From NCBI GenBank assembly GCA_024349245.1, contig JALDNG010000107.1, positions 434,001-498,000 of the forward strand: 64,000 nt of DNA, in the 5' to 3' direction. The stretch is from Neodontobutis hainanensis (Eukaryota > Chordata > Actinopteri > Gobiiformes > Odontobutidae). Positions 24,101 to 35,400 of this stretch are shown here, piece by piece. Made by a program: the position numbers and the translations under genes. Within the stretch, counting starts at the first letter, position 1; each line of letters starts with the position of its first letter. Under the pieces are notes generated by a model. That model did no database searches. It had not been told where the DNA came from and was given only the letters and a program-made list of their open reading frames with translations.

Positions 24101-24533
24101 TTAACCACACCAATCTAACCCCCACACCAATCTAACCACACCAATCTAACCCCCACACCAATCTAACCATTCCCTCCTCAAACATACTTACACCTCCAAC
24201 ATTCTTGATTTGATACCTTTTTTCAAATTGTTTTTGACTCCTTGATTGTTTTAAACACTTACATTTTTAGTACTCACCGATACACAGGGAGTATAAATGG
24301 GATATAAATGTGTAAGAAGTACTGATATTGGTATGTAGGCAACCCAATTCAGCATTTTAAAAACCTACAGCTCTTGCACCCATGAAAAACTAAACCCATG
24401 AACCAACCAAAATGAAATAATTTCCCCCCTGGCATTTGGACTAACCTTCTTCCTCTGAATCCAGATAAACTACTGAAGACGCCATCTTCAGGGTCAGCAA
24501 AAGCCAAGCAAACACTACAGTAGCAGGTCCCAT
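17359..24533 (-). CDS. ZP-module single-pass membrane protein, uromodulin/GP2-like
   Basis: Nine minus-strand coding exons in consistent phase: 24,533-24,446; 23,134-23,046; 22,953-22,849; 20,631-20,471; 20,399-20,264; 19,416-19,322; 18,458-18,290; 17,844-17,730; 17,534-17,359. They encode 377 residues. A signal peptide (MGPATVVFAWLLLTLKMASS) leads into a ZP module with ten cysteines, four in ZP-N and six in ZP-C, the type II pattern. RCWATP, FRIQMFKF and FLHCNVQIC are classic ZP-C blocks and resemble uromodulin. A furin-type site RLRR|D precedes the external hydrophobic patch (VSYGPI). A C-terminal transmembrane helix (ATFILAGLLVVLLLITGVF) and a tail of about 30 residues follow. Several N-glycosylation sequons are present. 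ZP modules polymerise into extracellular filaments after cleavage. No EGF or D8C domain precedes the module. The start at 24,533 has a strong Kozak context; an in-frame ATG at 24,539 is an alternative. I cannot assign a named orthologue; ZPLD1 and UMOD/GP2-like proteins are the nearest I know. Confidence 0.86.
17641..17702. repeat. (TA)n microsatellite
   Basis: About 60 bases of nearly pure TA repeats in the last intron of the ZP gene, with a shorter TA tract just before it at 17,571-17,595. Confidence 0.9.
21076..21109. repeat. (CA)n microsatellite
   Basis: About 17 CA dinucleotides in the large third intron of the ZP gene; the open frame it creates on the minus strand is an artefact of the repeat. 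Confidence 0.9.
22582..22603. repeat. Poly(A) tract
   Basis: An uninterrupted run of about 22 A residues in the third intron of the ZP gene. No retroelement body is recognisable next to it. Confidence 0.85.
23598..24170. repeat. Minisatellite with a CCAAT in nearly every unit
   Basis: About 570 bases of tandem units based on the 14-mer ACACCAATCTAACC, interspersed with longer units that add CCC (about 17 bases), often alternating as a dimer of about 31 bases. I count about 36 CCAAT pentamers in the array; variants include CCAATTTAAC and CCAATATAAC. It lies in the first intron of the ZP gene, beginning about 280 bases downstream of exon 1. Unit purity suggests recent expansion and probable length polymorphism. 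Confidence 0.93.
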
Positions 24534-24599
24534 CTTCATCCAAGTTATTAGCCTCTGGTTTCTTTCTGTTGCAGCACTTGAGCCGCTCCACTGCTGTTT

Positions 24600-26236
24600 G
24601 GCCTTTTCCCCGAAACTCTGTGTGTGGGGACTATTCACTGCAGTTTGTTGTCACCAAAAGATGTAGCACCTCTCTCTTTTAGTCCAAACCCTCAAATCAC
24701 GGCTCTGATGAACTGGGAGCCACCCTCTAGCCTTAAAACAGCAGCTTGAATGATGTCCTGACCAACAATGAGATTCCGCACATGAATAGAGCAGACAGAG
24801 GGGAGTCCGAGGTAACACGTATGATACGGCCTTCCTGAGGCCATGTCCTCTTAGAAAACATCTTCCAACAGTTTCTTAATACAACGAGAACACTGGTAAC
24901 CATGCAAAAAGAGACAACACTGCTATGGCCCGGGACTCTTTTTTATCCACATCCTTTGTCTGGACATTTTAAAACCTTTACTGGAGCGGGATTTCCAGTT
25001 AGTCAGGCAAAAAGAAACTCATTACAAGTCAAGGACAATTCAGTGACAAGAGAGAGTGTGTGTGGTGGAAGAGACCATAAAATACTTAAGACTTCAAATA
25101 AAGAAAGAATCTTTTTTACATTTATGTATAGTAATAAATTAAGAAACACGTCTGTTCAGCCATGCACTTAGTAGTCTTTTTGTATTAGTCCTAAAAACCT
25201 GAGGCAGAAAAAAAATGTTTTGATACTTTTATGAGATTTGAATAACAAGATTCATTTTCAAGCCACTGAAGCTCTTTTGTTTTGCAAATAAGACAAGGAC
25301 AGAGTGTTAAAGTGGGTTGTTTGGTATTGTCAAGCCAGGTCACTAGCTTGAAAAGGATGTCTGAAGAAGCAGAATCCTACTAAAAGCTGTAATTTCTGTT
25401 TCTTTTGTGGTTTCCTTCCTGCTTCGGTTTTTACTGCACTGGCATAAACCTCAACAACAAACAAAAACATGCAGTTAAAACAGGGTGGCCATCCAAAAGC
25501 TTTTATACTATCAACAATTATTTAATTTGTCTGGCTTTTAGCTCATGACACATCATATATGTCTGACATTTTGCCTGATGATGCTTCAAAGCTTCACAGC
25601 TTCTTCTCAAAGCATTGGAAATTTGATTTTTCAATGTATTCTAAAGGTGCAATGTGTAATGTGTATGTGACTGCCTCCTAACAATACTCTGCATTTTCTC
25701 ATTTTGCAAACAAATAAAAACACAACAGACCACATTATTATTAGTTTCATTAGTTCAGAGTTGAAAAAAGCACTGCTGCAGGAAAATGCATTTATGTTTC
25801 TTTTCAAAACTAAAAAACTTAATGATAAAGACATTTATAATCCAATTGATCTTGTTTTATTGTTTTAAAGTGAACTCATCTGATATATTTCTGTCCCATT
25901 AGCACCACTAAGTAACAATATTTACAAAGTCCACTGGCAGTTAGCACCACTAGCTACACATTTGTAACAACAAATCAAAAACTAAACTTTGGCTTGACAT
26001 TTTTTGTGACATCAACAGTGTGTTGCAACATCATATTAATAACATTACACATTTAAATAGAAATATTCCTACTGTCTATGATTTAAATTGTTGCCTAAAT
26101 GTCAAAGATATACAAGACTGAAATGTAAATAGAAACTACTACTGTTTCTAAAACTAGTACCATTTCAGGTGAAATAAAATGTAGTGTCAACCTTTAATAT
26201 GACATTTTTCATACAGCACAGTTGCATTTACAAAGT
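24600..26236. other. Intergenic region between the ZP gene 5' end and the SHPRH 3' end
   Basis: No coding exon is supported. The part near 24,600-24,950 should contain the ZP gene promoter; on the minus strand a GGATAAAAAAG at about 24,940 is a weak TATA-like candidate. The rest is AT-rich without a recognisable element. Confidence 0.45.
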
Positions 26237-26473
26237 TTTATTACATTAAAACTGCACAAACAACAGTAAAGTCCTCATAATTTACCAGTGCACACGTATT
26301 TAAATAAAAGTGGTCAATAAATGTCATGACTGACTGTATCTGGGCAAATGAAATAAATGTACAACTGCTGTTACGACAATTATATAAAAGGTGGAATGTA
26401 TTAGTCCATAGTAAAGAGTGAGCAGCTTTTGCCTCTGCATCTTTACAAAACGTCCCTGTGTAGTGTCCTTTAT
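26237..26473 (-). other. shprh: Probable SHPRH 3' UTR
   Basis: The interval between the SHPRH stop codon and a minus-strand AATAAA at 26,237-26,242 holds no other feature. The poly(A) signal and its distance fit a short 3' UTR. The end is inferred. Confidence 0.45.
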
Positions 26474-29400
26474 CTACTCCAGAGGTCCAGTGTCTTCAGT
26501 AAACAAATCTGCGAGGTCTGCCACCGTCAGGACAGCCGCCTCCGAGCGCTTCATCGCGCTGCTGCTGTGGCTAAGAGAAGACATAAAAAAACACAACAGG
26601 CAGGTAAGGGCAATTGTGCTATTAAACTGTAACAACAAAGCTTTAAATTATTTACCTTTTCTCAGCAATTTTCATCATGGTTTGCATCCTCTCTTCTATT
26701 GTAGATTTGATGAGGAATCTGTGAACAAATGTTGGTCTAGAGGAAAATGGGAGTCAAAAGAAATGTTACACATAAGGAATTTTATTAGTAAAATCTCAGA
26801 AGACACAAAGAAATCTGTTCCCATATAGAGGACTAAGTTATAATATTGCTGAAGCACTGTTTCCTCCAGTTACAGTTACAGTTTTAATAGTGGAATAGAT
26901 TTTGGTGCAATACATGAAATTACTTCTACTGAATTCAACTCTGATATTCATTTAGTGATTCTTAATTCTGCATTTACATTTTTTCCCACACAGAAGTAAT
27001 ATGTGTCTGAGAGAACAAGACTAACTTTAAAAATCTTAACAGTAAAATGGTGGAAATTACAGATTTACTGGTTTTATATGTAGCTAGACTGAAAAAAATG
27101 TACACCAAATGTAACAATAGTGGCTTATTAGTTTAAGGTACCAACCCCATTTGAAATATAACCAGTTCATGATCTACGCAATTATAGTTTGCATTTGTGG
27201 ATTTAGGACACAGTATTTAAACAAGCCTTTTAAACCACAACTCTAGCCTAAACATTTACCAGAACTGTATGTTTGAAAGGGCTTACTTGGTTTGTCCAAT
27301 GCGGTGCACTCGGCCGATGGCCTGCAGCTCATGAGCTGGGTTAAGGATGGGCTCCACCAGCAGCACGTGAGTGGCTTCGATGATGTTTAGTCCATTGGAG
27401 CCGGTGTGGAGAGGAAGGAGGAGGATGTTGATCTTTGGGTCGTATTTAAAGGAGCTGAGATTCACCTAGAACAACACAGACACATGTTCACATAACTTCT
27501 AATAAAAAGGGATGGAAATTTGAACAAAGACAAGTTGCTCTAGGAGTTGTAAATGCATAGAAAACTTAAATCAGTTCTCTTCTCACCATTATTTTCCAGA
27601 TTTGATGCCTGTGCAATGTGTCAATTATATTATAATACATTGTTTTACGGGACATGGGACAAAATAAATTCCCACCTGAAATTTGTGATTCCCATTAATT
27701 TGTGAGAACTCCATGTTATTGTCAAACAGAGCATTGGCGATAATATCAAGGACGCTCTGCCACTGTGAACGAGAAACCAGAGAGGAACAACCGGGTCAGA
27801 ACCAAACTCAATAGGCTCCAAATAAATCACACCTGAGTATTGAGCAGGGAAGGTGTTCAGTTACCGTAGAGAAGACGAGACACTTGGCCCCCGGGTCGGT
27901 CACTTGAATCTTCTTGAGGGTTCTCACTACGGCCTCCACTTTTGTAGAGTGGCTTCCCTGAACATGTACACAGCAGTAAATAATGAATAGTCTGCGCTTA
28001 TATTACGGTTACATTCATTAAAAGAGAGCAATGAAAAAAAATCACCACCTGTAAATAACTTTTAAAGAAACAGCCAAAGAAAAACGTATTATTTATATGT
28101 TTTTCTTTCACACAAGATTTAAAAACTAGTTTAGTTTTCAATTGTAAATTATATCATAAATCAGAACATGATCTCTGTGATGACTGATACAATAAAATGT
28201 GTGTTTAAGTCTTAGAAAAACAGGGAAATGAACTTATAAAAAAGCACTCTCCAGATCTGTTTGTGGTGACCACAGATGAACAGTCTCTAATGCTGACCTT
28301 CACAGGGATGTCCTGATCTTGGCTGGAGGATTGTGTGGTGAACACATATGAGATCTCGGCGTGGGATGTGGTCTGTCTACAGATGGCACACTTAATGGCC
28401 CGTTGCCGCAAGCCCATGCTGTACTGCTCCACGATGATGGCAATGCACTCGTTACAGAAGCAGTGGCCGCATGTCAGCACTGCCCACTGGAGACGGAATA
28501 TACGGAATACTAAATGCAAGTTCTGCTGTTCAAAACAAACAATTCATCTTCATTTTGCAAAAGCTTACCTCTTGTCCAAGGGGCCGAGCACAGATGGGAC
28601 ATGGCTCTGGGTTGAGGCCTCCAGTTGCCTTGTCCTGAGACTGAAACAAAATGATTTACAGAGAAAATAAGACATCATAAAATGTTTATAAAAAAATTAT
28701 TTCTAGGTACCAAGAAAAATGAGAAATACAGCAGAAGGTGACAAACTTTAAAAACATAACAAGAAGGAAGTTTTTCTTCTTTGTTGTGTTATCTTTTGAT
28801 TCTACCTACTTATTATCTTCAGTTTATTGAGGGGCTTCCATTGGCTGCTGCCAAAAAACAAGGAATACATACAATGTGTAACATGCGGGCCAGAAATGGT
28901 TGTCTTTTAAACAATTGCCTTTTATTAAATTAGCTTCTTGACAATTAAAATGTCAAATAAAGCCAATTCAAAAATGCCTATGTTAAAAGAGATTTTTGGG
29001 GGCAGCAGTTATTTCCTGTCTGTATCAAATAAATGCACAAACCACAAAGACATTTAGTTTAAAAAAAAAAAAAAAGATCAATTCTATTATTTCTATCATT
29101 TAAAGAGACTTAAGTACTATGGAAACCATAAATGACCTTCTCCAGGTTTGTGAGATACAGAAACTGGCCCAGTTTCTTCTGCAGCTGGGACTTGGCCACT
29201 GCTTGGTCGTTCAGCAACTTGACTCTGTTTTGCTCCACCTGAAAGAAAAGACACCAGAGTTCAGAGGTTAAGAATGCAATAAAAATAGTTCACTTTTTTA
29301 TGTAACCTTTATTTTACCAGGAAGTCCCTGTCCCACATCCTCAGCAACAAATAGCTATTATGCCATTCACTTGGGTAATAAATTCATGAATGTTGCAGTC

Positions 29401-32400
29401 TTTTATGTGGGTTATTAAATAGTTTATAACTTTACATTAAAGGAAGAACGAACACATACGCTCCTAGTGGAAGAATGCTGGTTAAATCTTTCCTGATTAG
29501 GTGTGGAAATGTAATAAACCAGGACAGTTCACCTCATGTGGTTCAATAATGTGCAGAAGTTTGGGCTTGGGCTCATCTGGCAGACGCACACGCAGTCGCT
29601 CAGTTGCCATCCCAAGCTCATCTATAGCCGACACATGATTCCTCAGGACCATCCAGTACTCATGCAGCACCTGTCAAACAAACCAGCTCAGCATCAGTAT
29701 TAGCGCCGATATCCTGCCAGTCTCCTCAGAAAAAGCAGCTCACCTTTGTTTTGCTGCCTGTTTAGATTTGGCACTTACATCTGGACTAAGTTATTAAAAC
29801 TCAAGTGGTCAGTGTCAGTTTCAATGGGTATTTCAAGAGAATGGGTAAAGGCAAGGCAAGGCCATTTTATTTATACAGCACAATTCATACACTGAGTAAC
29901 TCAAAGTGCTTTACAGGAATAAAAAAATATTTACAAGATTTAGATTAGGAAACATAAGAAAAATTTAAAACATTTTAAAAGAATAGTGAAGATAAAAAGG
30001 TTCATAAGCAACTAGCATTTTTAGAAATATATTCTGGTGCTAAACCATTTAGAGACTTGTAAAGCAGCAGTGCTGTTTTAAAGTCTATTCTCTGAGCAAC
30101 AGAAGCCAGTGCAGAGATTTTAAAACTGGACTGATGTGGTTGTACTTCTTGGTGTTAGTTAGAACCCGAGCAGCAGCGTTCTGAATAAGCTGCAGATGTC
30201 TTAACCCTCGTTTTGAGAGACCAGTGAGCAGGCCATTACAATAATCTAACCTGCTGGAGATAAAAGCATGGATAAGTTTCTCTAAGTCTGGTTGAGACAT
30301 TATCTTTGACTCTGGAAATGTTTTTAAGGTGATAAAATGCGGATGATGTAGTTGACTTAATGTGACTTTTGATTTTTAGATTTCAGAGAAAGAGACTCGA
30401 GGTGACTGCTGACACTTTCTCTTTGTTTCTGGCCTAAAGATGATTAGTTCAGTCTTGTTTCTGTTCAGTTGGAGAAAATGATTATGCATCCACACATCTG
30501 TTTGATAAAGGTATCCCACATATTTTTTAAGTTTTTACCATTTTTATCAACATAAATAACACATCACAACATAAAGCACACGCTGCACACCTTTATAGCT
30601 CTGATGGTTAAAACATTATACAGTTACTCTTGACATACTCTTTATGGCGTAGACAAAAATAGTGCTTTAGCCGATTCAGAGGCATCTGTGGTTCAGAATA
30701 TTAAGCAGGAAGTGAGAGACACATTTGCACACAGGTGGTTGGTTATTAGCATGTGATGTGAAAAGTACAACTAACCACATGACAGTAAAAGTAATTGTTG
30801 AACAAATTTCTTCTATAGCCACTTAAATGTGGTTAACCCCAGGCAGAGACTTCTACGCATGTATTTTATTTGTTCTGTTATCAATACATTATTGTGTGTT
30901 GTGACGGATATGTTATATTTATTAGTTGATCTGACCCTTAGTTATCCACTTTTGCTGTGGCTTTTTCTCTGCATTTTAAATAAAACATTTAAGCAGAAGG
31001 AAAAAGCTTAAATGCTTAATTAAAAAAATACATTTACAAAAAGCAGCTGTTAGGTGAGTAACTCTGTGCCCACCTTGTACTCTTTCTTCCAGTTCTCAAA
31101 CAGCTCCATGAAAGTGTTGCCTTCATCCACCAACTCTGGATCCATTCGTTTCAGTTTGGAAAACGATAAGATGGCTTTGAGAACGCGCTCGGTCTCACTG
31201 GTCGCCCACAGACCTCGGCTGGTCGTGGGAAGTCTGTCGTCCACCAGCCCCTCCTCATCCTCGATCATTTCTTCAAAAATAGCTGTCTGGCCTTTCACAC
31301 TATTGGGGGACAGTCAGATTAATTTTATTTTGCACACATTATACAATTAAAGTAACTAAAGTTTTCTTACGTTTGAGAAAACAACTTGGACTCGTAGTCT
31401 GTGAAAAGTTCATCTGCTTTGCAAAAAACACAACTGAAACAACACAGAAAAAAGAGAGTATAGTTTATTAGTTTAAAGCAAAACTGATCCATTTGCCATT
31501 CCGTACTTATTGAGAGGCAGTCGATTCGGTCTGAGGTGACAGATTGTAGCTTCATCAATCACTTTTTGGGAAGCGGGTCCTTCCAGTCTCTTTACTGCAT
31601 TTTGAACAGTTTTCTGGGATTTCATTAGCTCTTCCAGTTTTGTGGTGAGTATAAACTGCAGACCACTGGCATCACGAAACCTGTGGGACATCCATTAATA
31701 TTATCAACTGCTCATTGAAAATATTCTTGACCTTTTCTGTACAAAACTGTTTACTTGTCGGCCATGGACAGCTTATTGACTGGCTGCTTGTAGTTGGCCG
31801 TCAGCTCATTTTTGACGCGGGACACCAGCTCCTCGTCAGTGTTGCCATGGAGAGCTTTTTGAATAACGTCCAGCCACCAGGGAGAATTCAGCTTCACCTA
31901 ATAAATGAAAAGACAAGTCGTTTTATTAGGCCTACATCTGAACTGTATGCACCCACAATGACTCTGACTACAATGCCAGATAATAAACAGAGAAAACTTT
32001 ATATAGTATAATGCATAAAGCCTAAATCATTTTAGCAGCTATACCGTAGAGTCTGGATTTTATATGCCTAAACTATTAAACAATATTTAAACTAAATACT
32101 TACAATTATTTTAGGAAGTGGAAGAAAATGATTCCTAAAGCAGTGTTAGTGAACAGGGTTGTAAAGCATTCTCACTTTGCGTTTGAGCTCCTTTATGTTT
32201 TGTAGAACCGGTTGCAGAGCGTTATAGGCGTCCGCCACCTCAGAGTCGTATTTGGTCATGTAGTGCTGTCGCAGCTGCTCTGCCTTCGAGACACACAGAG
32301 AGAACATATTTGTGCTTTGTCATATTTCTACATAAAAGAGAACCGTTTTTATGTTGACAGTTTACCTCTTCACTCAGTCTGTCGTCTCTCAGTGTTGGAG

Positions 32401-35400
32401 GTATTCCTGGATGTTTGGCGTTCAGCAGCTCCATCAGGTTGTGAGTGGCATGAAGCCTCTGTTATAAATACAAGAAAAGAAAAATCCCACTTAATGATAA
32501 TGTGTTGTACGTGGATTCTGTAAAAAAAGTCACAGCCCACCTCAGTTCTTGTATTTCTGTCCTTTATTTTTAAGCTAAGATTACTGCTAACATTACTACC
32601 ATTTTTGATAAACCCCTCCAGGATTGTCTGGATTATTACTTTGCTGGTCTACAAAACAAAATCTTATCAACACAAACAGAACAAGAATTTACTACCTTTC
32701 AACAAAGCAGCAACTGTTTTCAAAAGTGTATTTTTAGAACAAATCTCACAAAAAAAACACTGTTTTGTCAGAAAACATACATTTGCTTCAATGAACCACT
32801 ACAAAAGAGGCCCATTAGGTTGTTAACTAATAGACTAATGCATTATTTTCCACATAATATCAACAATACAACAGCATTTTAGAGACAACAAAACAAAACC
32901 TTGATTCTTTAAAACACAGCAGATCATGTTTTAGTTTGAAAAAGGGAGTTAAATGGAGTGTGGGCAGACAAAGACAGTGACTTAAAAACAATGACTGCGA
33001 CACTAAAGTTTACTGCCTGCTCTTCTCACCTGATTGGTTGTTAAATGTAAATATAGTTTCCACTTTACAATGACATAAACAAAATTAAAATGCATTAGCC
33101 TGTGAGCAGACTATCCATTTAAAAGCCCCATCATGATTTAAAGAGCTTCATTATTTTCACAGATGTGTTTAGAATTGAATTTCAAATGCACCTTTCATGT
33201 GTTAATCCTATACAAATGTGAAAAACATCAATGAGACGGACATATACCTGCAAAGAATCAGTTTTCAGTTTGCCTTTGTGCTCCTCCGATGAACGCAGCA
33301 CTTCTCTATACATCTCTGCCGCATCTACAAACTCACCTGCGGGCAACAAAAGGGACCGGCGTCATAAACAACACTCATGTCCGTCACATGTCGAGGTAAT
33401 GAGACGTGCTAGAGGATCTGCCGCTGCACGCTTTGGGACATTATATATATATCAAATTACTTCAACAAAGCCACCTGGCATAAAACAAGTGTTGGGACAT
33501 AAAGAGTGGTGTTTAATTTGAACTGATTCCCATGGGAAACTGGGAGAAGAAAAGGGGGTTTGTACCTCTGATAATGTGGATTCCTGCCAGCCCATTGAGA
33601 GCGCACACCAATTGTCTGTGGGCTTCTTCACACTCCATTCGACATTTCTTCTGCAGCGACTTGAGGAGCTCCTCCATCGTCATGGTGCTGGAAACATGCC
33701 ACAGACGAACCCACTTAAAAACCAAATTACTCTGAATGGGTCAGCTTTAAATAAACACAACTGCTCACTGTTTCCCCACAAAAGGCTGTCGGAGTCTATT
33801 ACCATTAATAATGCTACATCTTTTTTTAATTAACAGCAGCTTCTTTGAGAAATACGCTCCCTAGTCCTTCAACAAGCCTTTTGAAAAGACAAAAAGCCAG
33901 TCTCCTCAGGCACAGAGGGGTGTGTTAAGGATTACTGGGGTCTGTAGGCCTTTGTTCTCCAAAAGCTCAGAAAGCTAGTGACATTGGTTTAACAAGCACA
34001 CTCTCATGTGACATCTAAGAGGCTTTAAATATATACATTAGTCAAAGCTTCACAAAAAATATTTTACACATTTGAAAATGTTTTTTTCACAAATAAACAA
34101 TTTGTAAATGGTGTGGGGAGTAATTATCCTCTATATGTGTTAATTTAACAGCACCAACTAAAACACCGGCCTTCATAAAAATATGAACCAACCCCCAGTA
34201 AAGGGTAGTTTCTGATGATAAAGCTCACACAAATAAAGTTTTTTGCTGGACCTCACCTTTTCTGCAGCGGCAGAAACTCCCCCCTCACGGCCTGTGGGTG
34301 GCAGCAGGCCTGTCGTAGTCTCAACAGTGGGCCGAGGATGGTGTGCACTGTGCGCCGGTCCAGGCTGCCCAGTTTGAGGCTCCAGTCTGAGATCTTCCTG
34401 AGTTTGACCAGAGCATCCTGGGAGCAGACCTCATGCTGCCGGTGATAGAAGTGACCCTCGACCGGAGAGAAGTGCAGCCAGTGCGCCTCCTCTGTCTGCG
34501 GAGGAATCTGGATCTAGAGGGAAATTTTTTTTTAGGTAATATGCCATATGATAAACCAAAGATATTTTACCTAGATGACAAAAAGATGAATGATTATTCT
34601 AGTCATACTGCTCACACACTTTCATCCATGCTATATGAAGGGCTCATTATAATTCCTACCTGATCGATGACATCTTTTTTAGCAGATCTCCACAGTATCT
34701 GACTGATGACGCTGTAAAGAGGCGCAGTGTTTCCACGGCGATACGGCCGATAAAGCAACTGGTCCCACCAACGTTTCACCCAGTACGGATCGAGTCTCAG
34801 GAAAAGTACAAGGCCATACAGATCTACGAAAATGTATTATTATAAATATGTAATAACAGTTTAGTCTTTCATAGTCTGAATATAATAAACTATAAGTCTT
34901 TTAGGTACCTTCTAAACCCCTTTGGACTGGAGTACCACTGACGCACCAGCGGTTAACAGAGGCCAGACGTAGAGCCATTTCAGCAGCCTGAGAGTTGGGG
35001 AAAAAATGAAAATGAGGAAAGTTTACTTGTATGTTTATTCTATACTTAAGTGGTAACAAATGGCCTTACTCTAGCAGTGACACATTCGACCATCTGAGCC
35101 TCATCCAGACAGATTCTCCACCACTCGACGGCCACCAGAGGGCTGGGGATGGCCATGTAGCGCTTCTGGTTGCGGAAGCGGCGTCCATCTTGGCTGTTAC
35201 TGTGAGGGAGGTCGACATAGTTGAGTTCTGACCGCAGTACGTCGTAGGTGGTAATGACCACGTCCTGCTCAGCCAACATCTGAGGCTGGAGGAAGCCGTG
35301 CCTCTTCACGCCCTGATAGACCTGAGGGGAAAATAAAATAATGATTCACACGTTTATGAGAAATATGAAAATATGTCAAATCAACTTTTGTGGAGTATTT

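Noticed and set aside
23598..24170. Regular short repeats that could suggest a CRISPR array
   Set aside because: Units abut directly with no unique spacers and the DNA is vertebrate; it is a minisatellite.
24349..24591. Minus-strand frame beginning MERLKCCNRK over the ZP gene exon 1
   Set aside because: It runs through the splice donor at 24,445 and lacks a signal peptide; the frame starting MGPATVVF links in phase to the ZP exons.
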